From positions 20,428,273 to 20,492,272 of the forward strand of contig NC_079513.1 of the NCBI RefSeq assembly GCF_000801105.2: a stretch of 64,000 bases of DNA, given 5' to 3'. The stretch's first letter is position 1. The number at the start of each line of letters is the position of its first letter. A model generated the notes under the pieces. That model made no database searches. It was not told the DNA's origin and was given only the letters and a program-made list of their open reading frames with translations. A program made the position numbers and the translations under genes. This DNA comes from Raphanus sativus. Its lineage: Eukaryota > Streptophyta > Magnoliopsida > Brassicales > Brassicaceae. Below, in pieces: positions 42,853-53,299 of this stretch.

Positions 42853-43450
42853 AATGATCCTTTGGAGTCAAGAAATCATGTTTTCTTTGCGTGCAAATTT
42901 TTTTTTTAATTCTCAGAAGTGGTATGGAAAGGTTTAACACACAGAGGCGGATCTATAAAGCCCAGGATGGGTGCAGATGTCCCCAAAATGAGTTACAACA
43001 TTACAACTAAATTTATGTTCATTGGAGTTATCAAATTTTGCAGCATTATTGGCTAAAGCCTCCTTACTGGCCCCACTCAAACTGAGGTTCGAACCCCACC
43101 TATATCATTTTACACTGTTTTGAATTTTTTTTCTTTCTTTTACGTTTTTGATTAACTTATTCCCTGCATTATATTTTTTTACCTCATTAGTTCCTTCCAA
43201 TATTTTTTGGTCAGTTATTCTTGTTAGTCAATTCATTTCCGTTTTAATAAATGATGATTCAGTTTTTTTTGTAAGTGGATTATTCTTTTTCTTCTTTCAG
43301 TTATGTATAAAAGTTATTTTAGCTGTATTATTTAGTTTTTTTTTTTTTTTTTGAATATATGTTAAATTTATTCAAAAGAAAAACTACTTTTTTACAACAA
43401 GTGCAAACTGTTTTTTGAAAAAGCTATAACTTAATTGTAATCCAAGTCTC

Positions 43451-46400
43451 TTATCTTGTGGCAAGCCACAAAGTTAAAGCTCCTGTGTACTTCTCTTCCA
43501 TTTTCCTCAGTAAGAGGCATCTGTTTTTTATTTCTCTGTCTATCATCTTCACCAGGGGACCAGCCATGATGGGTTGGCTACCATGTCGTCGCTCGTTTCG
43601 TTCACGCCATACGAAAGAGAGAGTCACTTGCAGTGTGTATCGAGTGAGAAATCTTTCCAGCAAACCTCCATTGTTATCCATAATCAATACCATCAGTTCT
43701 GACCACAGAGTAGTAAAAGATCCCCGAAGCAAACCTCGGACCAGTTTTGACCAAACCTCTGCTGAGTAACTGCATTCGAAAAAGAGATGATCTCTTGATT
43801 CAATTGCACTTTGGCAGAAAGCACACGTTGGGTTTGCGCCAACGTTCCAGGTCATCATTCTATCTCCAGTTGCCAATCTATTTTGGATTGCTAGCCAATG
43901 AAGGAAAGCATGTTTCGGAATGTGATGTTTGAACCAGACTCCTCTCCACCATTGAACCTGTTGATCCTTTTTTCGAATGAGTTCCCAAGTCTGTTTAGTC
44001 TTGAAAACGGCTCCATATTGTCCTTCGCTCTGTTTCCAAAGAGCAGTATCAGTGTCTCCCGTGAGCTGCAAGCTTTGATCCTCACAAATCTTCTCAACTT
44101 CATTAAAAATATCAACTCTGTGTCGTCGCTTCCTACGATTTCGCAATGCTCCTGCCACAGTTGAATTCAATGGTATTCCCATATCTATACAGCCGTGTGA
44201 GCCAAACAACTCATGTAATCTACCCATGCTAGACCAAGAGTCGAACCAGAAAGAAGTATTATTCCCATCACCTATTTTCATCATGTGGAAGTCTTTTGCT
44301 TTGTCACGAAGCTTCACTAATTTGCGCCACATCCAAGAGCCTTTTGTAGTAGTATCTTTGATAGACCAGAACGAGATGTTTTTGAACAGATTCATCTTAG
44401 TCCACTTAGCCCATAGAGATTCTTGAGAGGAGACTGTCCGCCAGATAAGCTTCAGACAGCATACCTGATTAACTTCCTTCAAAGACCGGATCCCTAAGCC
44501 CCCATCGCACTTTCTTCTACATATAATCTCCCAAGCTACTTTAGCTTTCCTTGTGTTCAGAGTAGGTCCAGACCAGAGAAAGGCTGCACAAATGCTATTT
44601 ATTTCCTTGATGCATGCTCCTGGCAGAACAAAACCGGCCATCCAGAAATTGACAATACTGAGAAGAACCGATCTAATAAGCTGAAGCCTACCCGCCAGTG
44701 ATAAGAAACGGTTTGTCCAATGATTTATACGGTTTCTTATCTTGTTGATGAGAATACCATAATCATCTTTCCCCATCCGCCGAGTTAGCAAAGGTAGACC
44801 CAAGTAACGTACTGGTAGCGTTCCAGAGGCGAAATCAAAACGCTGATCCAGCTGAGTAGTTTCAGTAGCAGACATCCCCGCATAGTATATTGTAGTTTTC
44901 TCCATACTGATTTTCAGACCCGATATCCTTCCAAAGTAATCAAACACGTCCAAAATACTTTCGATGGATCTGGCTCTACCATCAGTGAAAACCATTATAT
45001 CATCAGCAAAGCTTAGGTGAGTTAACCCAAGATTCTTGCACCTCGGATGATACCCCATGCTATTGTCATTGGCCGATTTATCTAGCAGCTTCGTTAGAAC
45101 ATTCATACAGATGACGAAGAGGTAAGGCGACAGAGCACAACCTTGTCGTAGGCCTCGCGCACTCTGAAAATAACCAGCAAGTTCACCATTAACTTGGACA
45201 GAGAATGATGCCGTTGTTATACATCTAGAGATCCAGTGTATGAACATTGGCGGGAAATCCATAGCTTCCAAGGTTGTGAGTAGAAAACTCCATTGCACCG
45301 AGTCAAAAGCTTTGGAGATATCAATCTTTATAGCACATCTGGAAGATACCGTATCTTTGTGATAGTCTTTCACCAGTTCTGTAGCAAGCAGTAGATTCTC
45401 AATGAGTAGCCTACCTTGCACAAAAGCGGACTGATTTAACTCAATGAAGTCTGGTAGAGTGATCTTTAGTCTATTAGCTATGATTTTGGAGATGACTTTG
45501 TAAATGACATTGCAGCATGATATAGGTCTATAATCCTTCATCTCACGAGCAGATGTTGTCTTCGGTATCAAGGCCAGAAGCGTTGTATTTATTCCCTTCG
45601 GTAAGAAACCTGTCGCGAAGAAGGACTGAATCGAGATAATGAACTCATGCCCTATAATAGACCAGGCTGCTTTGAAGAACTCAACCGTGTATCCGTCTGG
45701 CCCTGGTGATTTATCACTTGGCATACTGAACAACACTTTTGTGATCTCCTCTGCTGTTACCTCTTTTGTAAGATTCTGCTGAACAATCTCTGAACATCTA
45801 TATGGCAGTAGATCACGGAGCTTGCTCACATCTACAGCCTCAAAATCTGACGGTATGTGTTGAAGAAACTCTTTGAAAAATCCCTCAGCCTCTTCCTTTA
45901 TTTCCTCTGGTCGCTTTATGATCCTACCATCTCTGCATTTTATTTCCTTGATCGAGTTGTGGGTGTCTCTCGTTGTTGCTGCCCGATGAAAAACTTTATT
46001 ATTTTTATCTCCCACCTTCAACCAGTGCAACTTGGATTTTTGCTTAAGAAAACCTTCTTCCAATTTAGCGACGTGTTCCCACCGTGTGTAAGCACTCTTC
46101 TCTCTATCCAAGTTTCCTTGCGTTGGGTTTCTAATAGTCTCTTCCTGGCACGAACATAGATTCTCGTACGCTTCTTTAGCTTTCACCGAGAGATTGCCCA
46201 TTTTTTCCTTCGCTAGAACTCTGATTTTTGGCTTAAGAGCTTTCAATTTCTTTGAGAAGCGAAACAGAGAAGAGGTTGACAAGAAAATAGGCTCTGTGCT
46301 TTGCCAGTGATCCTCCATGAGCGGCTTGAAACCTTCAAGTTCTGCAACTGCGTTAACAAACTTGAATGGTCTTTTTGGCCGACTAAGTGCTGAGCTTAGC

Positions 46401-47107
46401 TGAAACCGACAGCGTAAGTGATCCGAGCAACCTCCACCTTCGAATACACTATATGATTGAGGGTATAAACCAAGCCAGTGGTCGTTGATCAAGACACGAT
46501 CAAGTTTCTTCGATATAAGACCTTCTTCTCTTTTATTTGTCCATGTGAACTGAGGGCCATGTGCAGCTAAATCCAGCAGATTGCAATAATGAGTTGCATC
46601 CTGGAAATCATGCATTCCTTGAGAGACTGTACTTCTCACGCCATACATCGAGTGTTCTTCAGCGTCTAGAATTTCGTTAAAATCCCCAGTGATTATCCAA
46701 GCCTTTTGACGAATAATCGGTGAGTCCTGGTGAGCTTTCAGATCACTCCATAATTCTCTCCTTTCCAACTCTGTGTTAAACGCGTAGACACATGTGTAGA
46801 AAAATTCTTCAGTGTCTTCGTCTAGAGCAACTGAGACTGTGATCATTTGAGCAGTCTTGTAAAATGGTGTAATTCGAACCTCCGGTCTCCACACTAACCA
46901 AATCCGGCCTAGTGGATTAAATTCGTAGTTGGACATCAAATTCCAGTCTTTGAAGACTGTATCTGAGATCCGGTGACTTCTTCCTTCTTTTACTCTTGTT
47001 TCTAACAATGCTCCAAACTGAAACCCTTGATCATGAACCCACTTCTTCACTACTGAATGTTTGACTGATTGGTTGAATCCTCTAACATTCCAGAAGAAAC
47101 CTGACAT
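43451..47107 (-). CDS. LINE ORF2: endonuclease / reverse transcriptase
   Basis: From ATG at 47107 (MSGFFWNVRGFN) to TAG at 43451, 1218 aa without stops. An open stretch extends 13 codons upstream, but the chosen ATG starts the endonuclease fold directly. AP-like endonuclease at about residues 3-235: WNVRGFN, LLETRVKE, ITGDFNEIL and GCSDH carry the N, E, D and D/H residues. Reverse transcriptase at about 470-740: IPKTTSAREMKDYRPISCCN, RQGCALSPYLF and FADDIMVF (the YADD box as FADD). The C-terminal zinc finger of plant LINEs (zf-RVT) is at about 1040-1130: CAFCQSAIESRDHLFFEC. No RNase H domain follows. It is expected to nick the target and copy the LINE RNA. ORF1 ends one base upstream. Confidence 0.93.
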   Translation of the reverse strand: MSGFFWNVRGFNQSVKHSVVKKWVHDQGFQFGALLETRVKEGRSHRISDTVFKDWNLMSNYEFNPLGRIWLVWRPEVRITPFYKTAQMITVSVALDEDTEEFFYTCVYAFNTELERRELWSDLKAHQDSPIIRQKAWIITGDFNEILDAEEHSMYGVRSTVSQGMHDFQDATHYCNLLDLAAHGPQFTWTNKREEGLISKKLDRVLINDHWLGLYPQSYSVFEGGGCSDHLRCRFQLSSALSRPKRPFKFVNAVAELEGFKPLMEDHWQSTEPIFLSTSSLFRFSKKLKALKPKIRVLAKEKMGNLSVKAKEAYENLCSCQEETIRNPTQGNLDREKSAYTRWEHVAKLEEGFLKQKSKLHWLKVGDKNNKVFHRAATTRDTHNSIKEIKCRDGRIIKRPEEIKEEAEGFFKEFLQHIPSDFEAVDVSKLRDLLPYRCSEIVQQNLTKEVTAEEITKVLFSMPSDKSPGPDGYTVEFFKAAWSIIGHEFIISIQSFFATGFLPKGINTTLLALIPKTTSAREMKDYRPISCCNVIYKVISKIIANRLKITLPDFIELNQSAFVQGRLLIENLLLATELVKDYHKDTVSSRCAIKIDISKAFDSVQWSFLLTTLEAMDFPPMFIHWISRCITTASFSVQVNGELAGYFQSARGLRQGCALSPYLFVICMNVLTKLLDKSANDNSMGYHPRCKNLGLTHLSFADDIMVFTDGRARSIESILDVFDYFGRISGLKISMEKTTIYYAGMSATETTQLDQRFDFASGTLPVRYLGLPLLTRRMGKDDYGILINKIRNRINHWTNRFLSLAGRLQLIRSVLLSIVNFWMAGFVLPGACIKEINSICAAFLWSGPTLNTRKAKVAWEIICRRKCDGGLGIRSLKEVNQVCCLKLIWRTVSSQESLWAKWTKMNLFKNISFWSIKDTTTKGSWMWRKLVKLRDKAKDFHMMKIGDGNNTSFWFDSWSSMGRLHELFGSHGCIDMGIPLNSTVAGALRNRRKRRHRVDIFNEVEKICEDQSLQLTGDTDTALWKQSEGQYGAVFKTKQTWELIRKKDQQVQWWRGVWFKHHIPKHAFLHWLAIQNRLATGDRMMTWNVGANPTCAFCQSAIESRDHLFFECSYSAEVWSKLVRGLLRGSFTTLWSELMVLIMDNNGGLLERFLTRYTLQVTLSFVWRERNERRHGSQPIMAGPLVKMIDREIKNRCLLLRKMEEKYTGALTLWLATR

Positions 47108-47108
47108 A

Positions 47109-48479
47109 TTAGTTCTTTTTGTGGTTACGTTTTTTACCTGCTGCACTAGGAAGTCCTTCCTTTGTGTTTAAGGCAGCCAGTTTCTTTGATGACTTGAGTT
47201 GAGTTCTTGATACCCGGGGAATAGATGGTCGAAGTGGGCGCTCACCTTGCTCTGACTTCCCTGCTTTCACTACATGCTGATTCGGTAATTCTGCAGTTTC
47301 AGTTTCATCTCCTGAAACCTCATCTGATACCGCCTCTAAGACCTCTTCTGAGACATCCGCAGGTACCTCTAAAATTTCACCCTCTTCTCTTTCAGTATTT
47401 TCTGTTCCCTGCTTCTCCTCCTCTGTTTCATCCTGCCCCTCATGTGCATCAGTATTCCCCTCCTCTAATAGCACTGCAAAACGGGATGGCGAGATCACAT
47501 TGGTGTGTTGTACTACTGGCTTGTTTCCAAGCCGGCCATGCTTAGATGGAGATACATCCTTCCAGAGTCCTTCAGTAGTAGCCTCCATTACTGCAGCAGG
47601 TGTTTCAGTTTCTACCACTGCAACCATATCTTTCACTTTTTTGAGGTTGTTCTCATTCTCTGATACAACTTCCTCTTCCCTTTCTTTCTCTGTGATCTCT
47701 TTCACAGTTTCCTGAATGTTTTCCTTGCTCATCCTCTTCTCAGACGCAACACTTTCTCCCACAGTAGCATTCTGCCTTGTCAAAATTTTAATCTTCGATT
47801 TGCAAGCCTTATGTGTGTGTCCCCATTTAGAACAGATACTACACTTATCAGGGAGCCAGGGGTAGACGAACTCAACCTCTGCATCAACACCTAGCTGTGA
47901 TTTGAATCGGTGTGATTTAGGCAACTCCTTTGTCATATCCGCTTCCACAAACACTTTTGCTTCTTCAAAACTTGTGCAGAGTACAGTATCCGGGTGCAAC
48001 CTCTTGGGCTTACCAACCGCACTTGCAATGAAACCAAGTCCCTTCCATGAGAACATTCTATGAGGAACATTCTTCATTGTAATCCACATTGGTACGACTT
48101 TAATCTCTTCTTCCTCTTCTTCTTCTTCAACTACCGGTGACCATTTTGTTAAGACCATTGGAATATTAGCAATGTTCCACATTCCTCTGCGTAAAATTCT
48201 TTTCCTTGTAGCTAAATCCTTGATCCGGAATTTGACTGTTACTTCATTGACTGGAAAAACATCAATCTTAATAGATTGATTTCCCAATGGCCAAATCTTA
48301 TTCACGATGACGTGAATCTTTGCTACGCGCGGGGCAGGAGCTAGGAACCGCCCTTCTAATAGATCATCCCACAGAGGGACTGAATCTTGTATCACCTCAT
48401 CTGGTACTTGCACAACTTCCTTTCCCCCCACCATCTCCATGTCTAAGACATGCTCAGAGAGAGATGGTCCGTTTGTCAC
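47109..48479 (-). CDS. LINE ORF1: DUF4283 / CCHC RNA-binding protein, 5'-truncated
   Basis: 456 codons open from the left edge of the element's surviving 5' end. The first codon in the open stretch is GTG, and the first ATG is about 13 codons in (MEMVGGKEVVQ), so the original start may be lost. The DUF4283-like region (about residues 50-200) includes VNKIWPLGNQ, FRIKDLATRKRILRRGMWNI and WITMKNVPHRMFSWKGLG. A CCHC zinc knuckle CSICSKWGHTHKAC is at about 213-226. An acidic, low-complexity tail follows, ending in a basic KKRNHKKN. In L1-type elements ORF1 packages the RNA. It ends TAA at 47109-47111. Confidence 0.85.
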   Translation of the reverse strand: MTNGPSLSEHVLDMEMVGGKEVVQVPDEVIQDSVPLWDDLLEGRFLAPAPRVAKIHVIVNKIWPLGNQSIKIDVFPVNEVTVKFRIKDLATRKRILRRGMWNIANIPMVLTKWSPVVEEEEEEEEIKVVPMWITMKNVPHRMFSWKGLGFIASAVGKPKRLHPDTVLCTSFEEAKVFVEADMTKELPKSHRFKSQLGVDAEVEFVYPWLPDKCSICSKWGHTHKACKSKIKILTRQNATVGESVASEKRMSKENIQETVKEITEKEREEEVVSENENNLKKVKDMVAVVETETPAAVMEATTEGLWKDVSPSKHGRLGNKPVVQHTNVISPSRFAVLLEEGNTDAHEGQDETEEEKQGTENTEREEGEILEVPADVSEEVLEAVSDEVSGDETETAELPNQHVVKAGKSEQGERPLRPSIPRVSRTQLKSSKKLAALNTKEGLPSAAGKKRNHKKN

Positions 48480-49469
48480 AATATTTTCTTCTATATGTTA
48501 AAGATATAAAACTAATTCATGTAAAATATCATATAAAACCTAGTAAATTTTTTTTTTTTTTACCCTCACTCACAATATTTTTTAGATCCACCACTGATTA
48601 CACAGTTCAGTGGGAACAACTTCTGCAACTTCTTTTAGATCAAAACAGAGACAAAACTGCAATATTTCTGGTGAGATATGTGTTTAAAGCTACTTTGTAT
48701 GCTTTATATGCTTTATGGAGGGAGCTAAACCAGAGTAAACATGGTGAAAAACCGAGGACAGCAGGACAACTGACCCAAAGAGTGGACAAAAACGTGCGTA
48801 ATAGGCTCTCTTCCATAGGTAACCAGGTGTATACTGGAGGCTTAGCCATCTGGTTTGCAACACGTACGATATCTACAATTGATCTTTTGAAAAATTCAAC
48901 CCCAATGTAACACAAAGTGCAAAAAAGTTTTTTTTGTTTGAATTAACTTAAATTTATTTCAAAAAAAAATTGTGGAATGAGTTGATTATATACTGTGAGT
49001 AATCCATCTGAATATATTTTACACATTGGTGTATTATAAATTTTATGTAGATATTATGTTTAACTGTATCTTTAGTAAGAAAATTGACTATTGTTAACTG
49101 AAGAGGAATTACAAAGAAAGTAAATTACAGTAGTCTAACTGTTGAAATATTCACCATGATATTTGAAAATAGATTAATTGTCAGTTATGAATATCTAATA
49201 TACGTCTTAATAAGAACTCCACATAGGTGTGTGCATCACCATATAAACAATTATATTTCTATACTCAGGGAAGAAGTGGAATGTCAGCAAGTGAGTCACC
49301 CGCCATGATGATCCATAGCTTGGTGTGTTGGAGGTAAGAACCATAGTATTCAGTAATGTATGGGAAATGGCATTGTTACAATACAGAAATTTCGTGGGGT
49401 TAATAAGACAACGTGAACACCACAATCTTGCATAGCTAATAATTGACAACCTTGCATTGCTAATAATTA

Positions 49470-49853
49470 CCAAAACATTTACCTTCTTTTTTTGTCACGA
49501 AAACCAAAACATTTACCTTTTTTTTTTGAAACACAACTTCCATTAAAACATAAAACTTCGGATTACACTTTGAAGAAGAGACAATCCTAAAACTAGAAGC
49601 ACAACAATAAAAAGAGAACAATACAACATAACTGATAGATTTAGAGAAACCTCTAGGATAAATAGACAGCGAATTCAGAGAACAACCCGAATGCGTCATA
49701 GTAAAAGAAGCCTTCACGGCATGGTTGGACAGCAGGAAAATAGTCACCTTATATTGTGACGTTGACATCGACATCCAATCCGCACCTCGGGACCTCGTCG
49801 AAACGAATCCCGCTGCATCTTCAGGTCCCGAACGGACCGCTCCACAAGATAGC
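49470..49853 (-). mobile_element. Probable LINE or retroposon 3' end (unit 2 copy)
   Basis: Corresponds to 4577-4960, with the same doubled CCAAAACATTTACC near its poly(T). Confidence 0.4.
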
Positions 49854-50460
49854 AAGACGGTTATAGATATGGATGGACACTTCCATTTATATATTTGTGA
49901 AGATAAGTACGGTTGTTATGATAAGTACATATCTTATAGTTAGATAAGGTCAAATCTCATGTCGAGATTGTGTGACGACGTTGTATATAAACACAGCCAT
50001 TGGCTTTCTAATAAGATAAGCAATTTAGAGTACACAAATCTACAGAAAGCACATCCTATCAGAAGAACCACTCTGTTCTTGCCAGGGGAAAGAGCCAACC
50101 TTGAGAGCAGAAGACCTAAGATAACATAGAACCTCATAAATACATTGAGGTACGAGCATTTTCAAGGGCATGGTGGTCAAAGGCCATGTACGTGCCCATG
50201 TGGAGAAAGAATCAGTTTTGAGGATAGTGGAACATGTGAACAGGTGCATGGATGTGAGAATCACGTCTTCGGTTTTGAGTTCTTGTAAAGAGTTTCTTGA
50301 AGAAAAAAACACAAGTGTTGTAAGTTTATTGAGATATTAATTATTTTTTTTAATTGGAACTCTATTCTCACAGAGCATATACTAAGACATATTTTATTTT
50401 GATGGTTGAAAGATTTTAAAGAAAAGGCAGACTCTGCTAGACTCGACTCAAATCCCAAAC

Positions 50461-51393
50461 TTAATATTCCATATTTTGAGGTGGACAAAAGTAAGGGGCC
50501 TTGATTCTTTGAGCATAACTTATTATGGAAGAATCAGTAAGCTTGAAAAATGCCACCTCCCTGACATCCAAGATATAGACTTTGTTAGGACTCACCCCAG
50601 GAAAAGAGCTTGCACGGACACAGAATGCTTCAGACTTTGAGATGAAAATGGTGAGATCTCCAATGTCTTGAGTGTACACTGCATTTCCATCGTCGTCTAC
50701 CTTGAACACCATTACACCTTTTGTTTTCAATTTGGTAACTTTTACTTTCAAACTGGTACCGTCAACGGTCTGTCTGAATAACTTGACCAAAAAAGTTTCA
50801 CCAGTGGATCGAGATTCCACCAAGTGTTCGCTCGTGAAACAGGAATACATAGTCTCACGTTCAGCTTTGCTCAGCTCGGGAAGGTTGTGATATCGCAACT
50901 CCTGAAACTTGGGTGTGTGCTCTGTCTTCGCAGAGATCCCATGATCCAATGAGCTGGCCTCCGGCTCCAGGTATGCGAAACATGTTATGTTTCTTGGAAA
51001 ACATGACACTGGCGAAGAAGAAGCTAGGGTTGTCGATTTTGATGTTGAACCACTCGGGGTTGGTTTGAGAAGCGGGTCTGCAAAAGCTGAGTTGGGGTCC
51101 CAAGAACTTGACAGCCACGACACAATCGTCTTCCTCTGGAGATGGTGAGGAAAAGGACACGTTGGTGATGATTTGGGTTTGGCAATGAGGCAAAGTTACA
51201 AGAGGAGGCAGCAAGATGCGTTTTGGATTTGCATTAGATGCAACGGGGTTTAGATCATCATGGAGACGCAGAGTGCCTACGTCATGCATCAAAGAGGCTA
51301 CCCAGCCATGAGAGGACCCGATCGTAGTTACCGCTGCATCGTTATACACCAACTCGACAGGCGCCTTTTCTATCAACTCAGTACACAGACCTC
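50461..51393 (-). pseudogene. DUF295 protein pseudogene (unit 2 copy)
   Basis: Same two offset frames and the same indel near GCACACACCC (about 50913) as at 5568-6500. No difference noticed in the coding frames, so inactivation predates the duplication. Confidence 0.75.
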
Positions 51394-51860
51394 TCTCCAG
51401 CGTGAGTGGCGTTCATCTTTTCACTGCCGCAACCGTCTAGGCTATGGACCATCAGCCATCTCAGCTCCCAAAGTCGTCGATCTTAGCTCCAATTGCAGAG
51501 GATCTCAAGCCGTGATTTATCCTTCATCAGGTGACAAGCCTAGAAACATTAGTAGACAGGTTTAAGATTAGTAGACCAGTTTCTTATCAATGTTATGATC
51601 TGTTTTTTTTTTTTTAATTATCTATTTGTTTTGGATGATGTGACTCTGGTAATCGAGTTCTGTTTGTGCAAGCTTCTTTTATTGATATGTCAAATTTTCA
51701 ATAGAAATGTGTTTGGCATATTTTTCAATTTTTATTGATATGTAATCTTCTTGGATATTGTTTTTCCAATTTTTCAAGTTTTCAATAGAAATGTGTGTTG
51801 ACTCTGGTAATAGGCCGTACCTTTCTGCCTATGTAATCTTCTTGGATATTGTTTTTCCAG

Positions 51861-52052
51861 GAGATTGCAGCAGCGACAAGAGAAGAAGAGTTTTCCTTGG
51901 GTTCTGAAATGAGAAGAGATGATTCGCTAGGCTTTGCAAAGTCATTGGACCCAATAGCTTGGAGTTCCATACAGATGAGAGGAAGTGAAACCTACTGCAT
52001 CTGGTTTCCACCTGAAACCAATTCAAGAATTTTGAGATTGCTGTTGCATTAG
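51861..52052 (+). pseudogene. Possible terminal exon of an unrecognised gene (unit 2 copy)
   Basis: Same as 6969-7160, after TTGTTTTTCCAG, ending TAG. Confidence 0.3.
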
Positions 52053-53299
52053 CTTCCTAATTATAACAACAGAATGAGAGTTATCGTCTATCGTTTGTGT
52101 TTACAAAGAACGGTGCATAACTCGCCACACTGCAACAAAGGAAGCGTGAAAAATGTTTTGCTAATTTGGTGATTTAAGTTTTGGTCAAAAAGCTTGGATA
52201 GACCAAAAAAAGGCCGGAGAAACATGTTCTTTTCAAGACCAATGAGAAATGCTTCTTCTGCAAGAGCAACAAGAAGGCTTCCTGTGCCAGCAGCCTCTTC
52301 TCCAAACACACCATATTCTCTGACAAAAACATGTACACAAAGTTACACGAGTAAGCAAAAGAGTGAAAACGCATAAAAGCTTCATTCGGTCTCATCTCGG
52401 AGTTATGTTTTGTATGATCTATGTTATAATCAAGTGCTTTTTTTTTAACATTCTTTCTCTTTAGTTTTTACTCGGCCTGATAAACAATTTGAGTTACACA
52501 TAATTGCAATTTGGTCCTATCTCTTTTGTTTCTTCTTCAATTCAGTCTCACTAACCAAAGGAAAACTCCATCCGTGTATACGTTAAAACACATATGAACT
52601 AAAAACATCATCATAAAGGAACTAAAAAAATACTAAAATTCATTAAAAATTATTACATCACTTGAAATTAACTTATACCAACGAGCTTATCAAAATTCCA
52701 AATGATTTTATATTTTTTGAGTGTCTTAAAAATAAAAGAACATATCAAACGTCAAGTCAAATGAATATTATATCCCCTTATCACTTAAAATTTTCTAAAA
52801 GACAAACATTATTAGTATACATCTATTCTATTAATTCTTCAATATGTCCAATTGATTAAAGGTTGTGTCCAACATAAAATATAATGCATCTAAATAATTA
52901 TCTAGATATATTATGTAATTACCTTTATTAAAAAAATTGTAACTTCCACGTTGGTTTCCTAAATCTGTAACTTCCACCTATATGTTACGTAATATGCGGT
53001 TATTTTTTTTCTTTTGGGATCCATCAGAATAAATTCAGTTCCAGTAATTATTATTATTCATAAAATAATTTTGTAATGCTTCTAAGATGTATGCATGTTT
53101 TATAAAGTCACCCTTTAATTCCAAAATATTAGTGGTTCACTACTTATTACAAAACTGTGGACAACCTTACGTAGTTCAATAAATAAAAATTATATCATTT
53201 GGAAACAATAATATTGATACTTTACATTAATAAATATTATGTCCACTATAAAAATTAATGGAAATGAACTGTGGTTTAGTTAACATAATATAATACAAT
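52053..53299. other. AT-rich intergenic DNA (unit 2 copy of 7161-8377)
   Basis: No gene recognised. Carries about 30 bp near 52410-52440 that unit 1 lacks. Confidence 0.5.

Larger units (their letters stand above)
43339..48482 (-). mobile_element. Near-full-length L1-type LINE (5.14 kb)
   Basis: Absent from unit 1 (site 3589/3590). The 3' end on the minus strand is TAACATATATTCAAAAAA... (plus-strand poly(T) at 43336-43352). Two open reading frames without internal stops: ORF1 (48479-47109) and ORF2 (47107-43451). The insertion point, plus strand GTTT/ATTTT, fits the L1 endonuclease preference for a T-rich/A nick. No target-site duplication is visible, and the 5' end stops within the first codons of ORF1, so the 5' UTR is missing. 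Both frames are open, consistent with very recent insertion. Confidence 0.92.
42853..48969 (+). mobile_element. Old LINE 3' fragment with MITE (unit 2), split by the young LINE
   Basis: Unit 2 copy of 3105-4076. The MITE is 42942-43338 plus 48483-48596, and the old LINE C-terminus is 48597-48910 with its A run at about 48961-48969. The young minus-strand LINE sits inside the MITE, giving three nested insertions. Confidence 0.75.

Noticed and set aside
48320..48910. Long plus-strand open frame across the LINE 5' end and the old LINE
   Set aside because: It joins antisense ORF1 sequence, MITE sequence and the old ORF2 tail by chance. Its parts belong to separate insertions.
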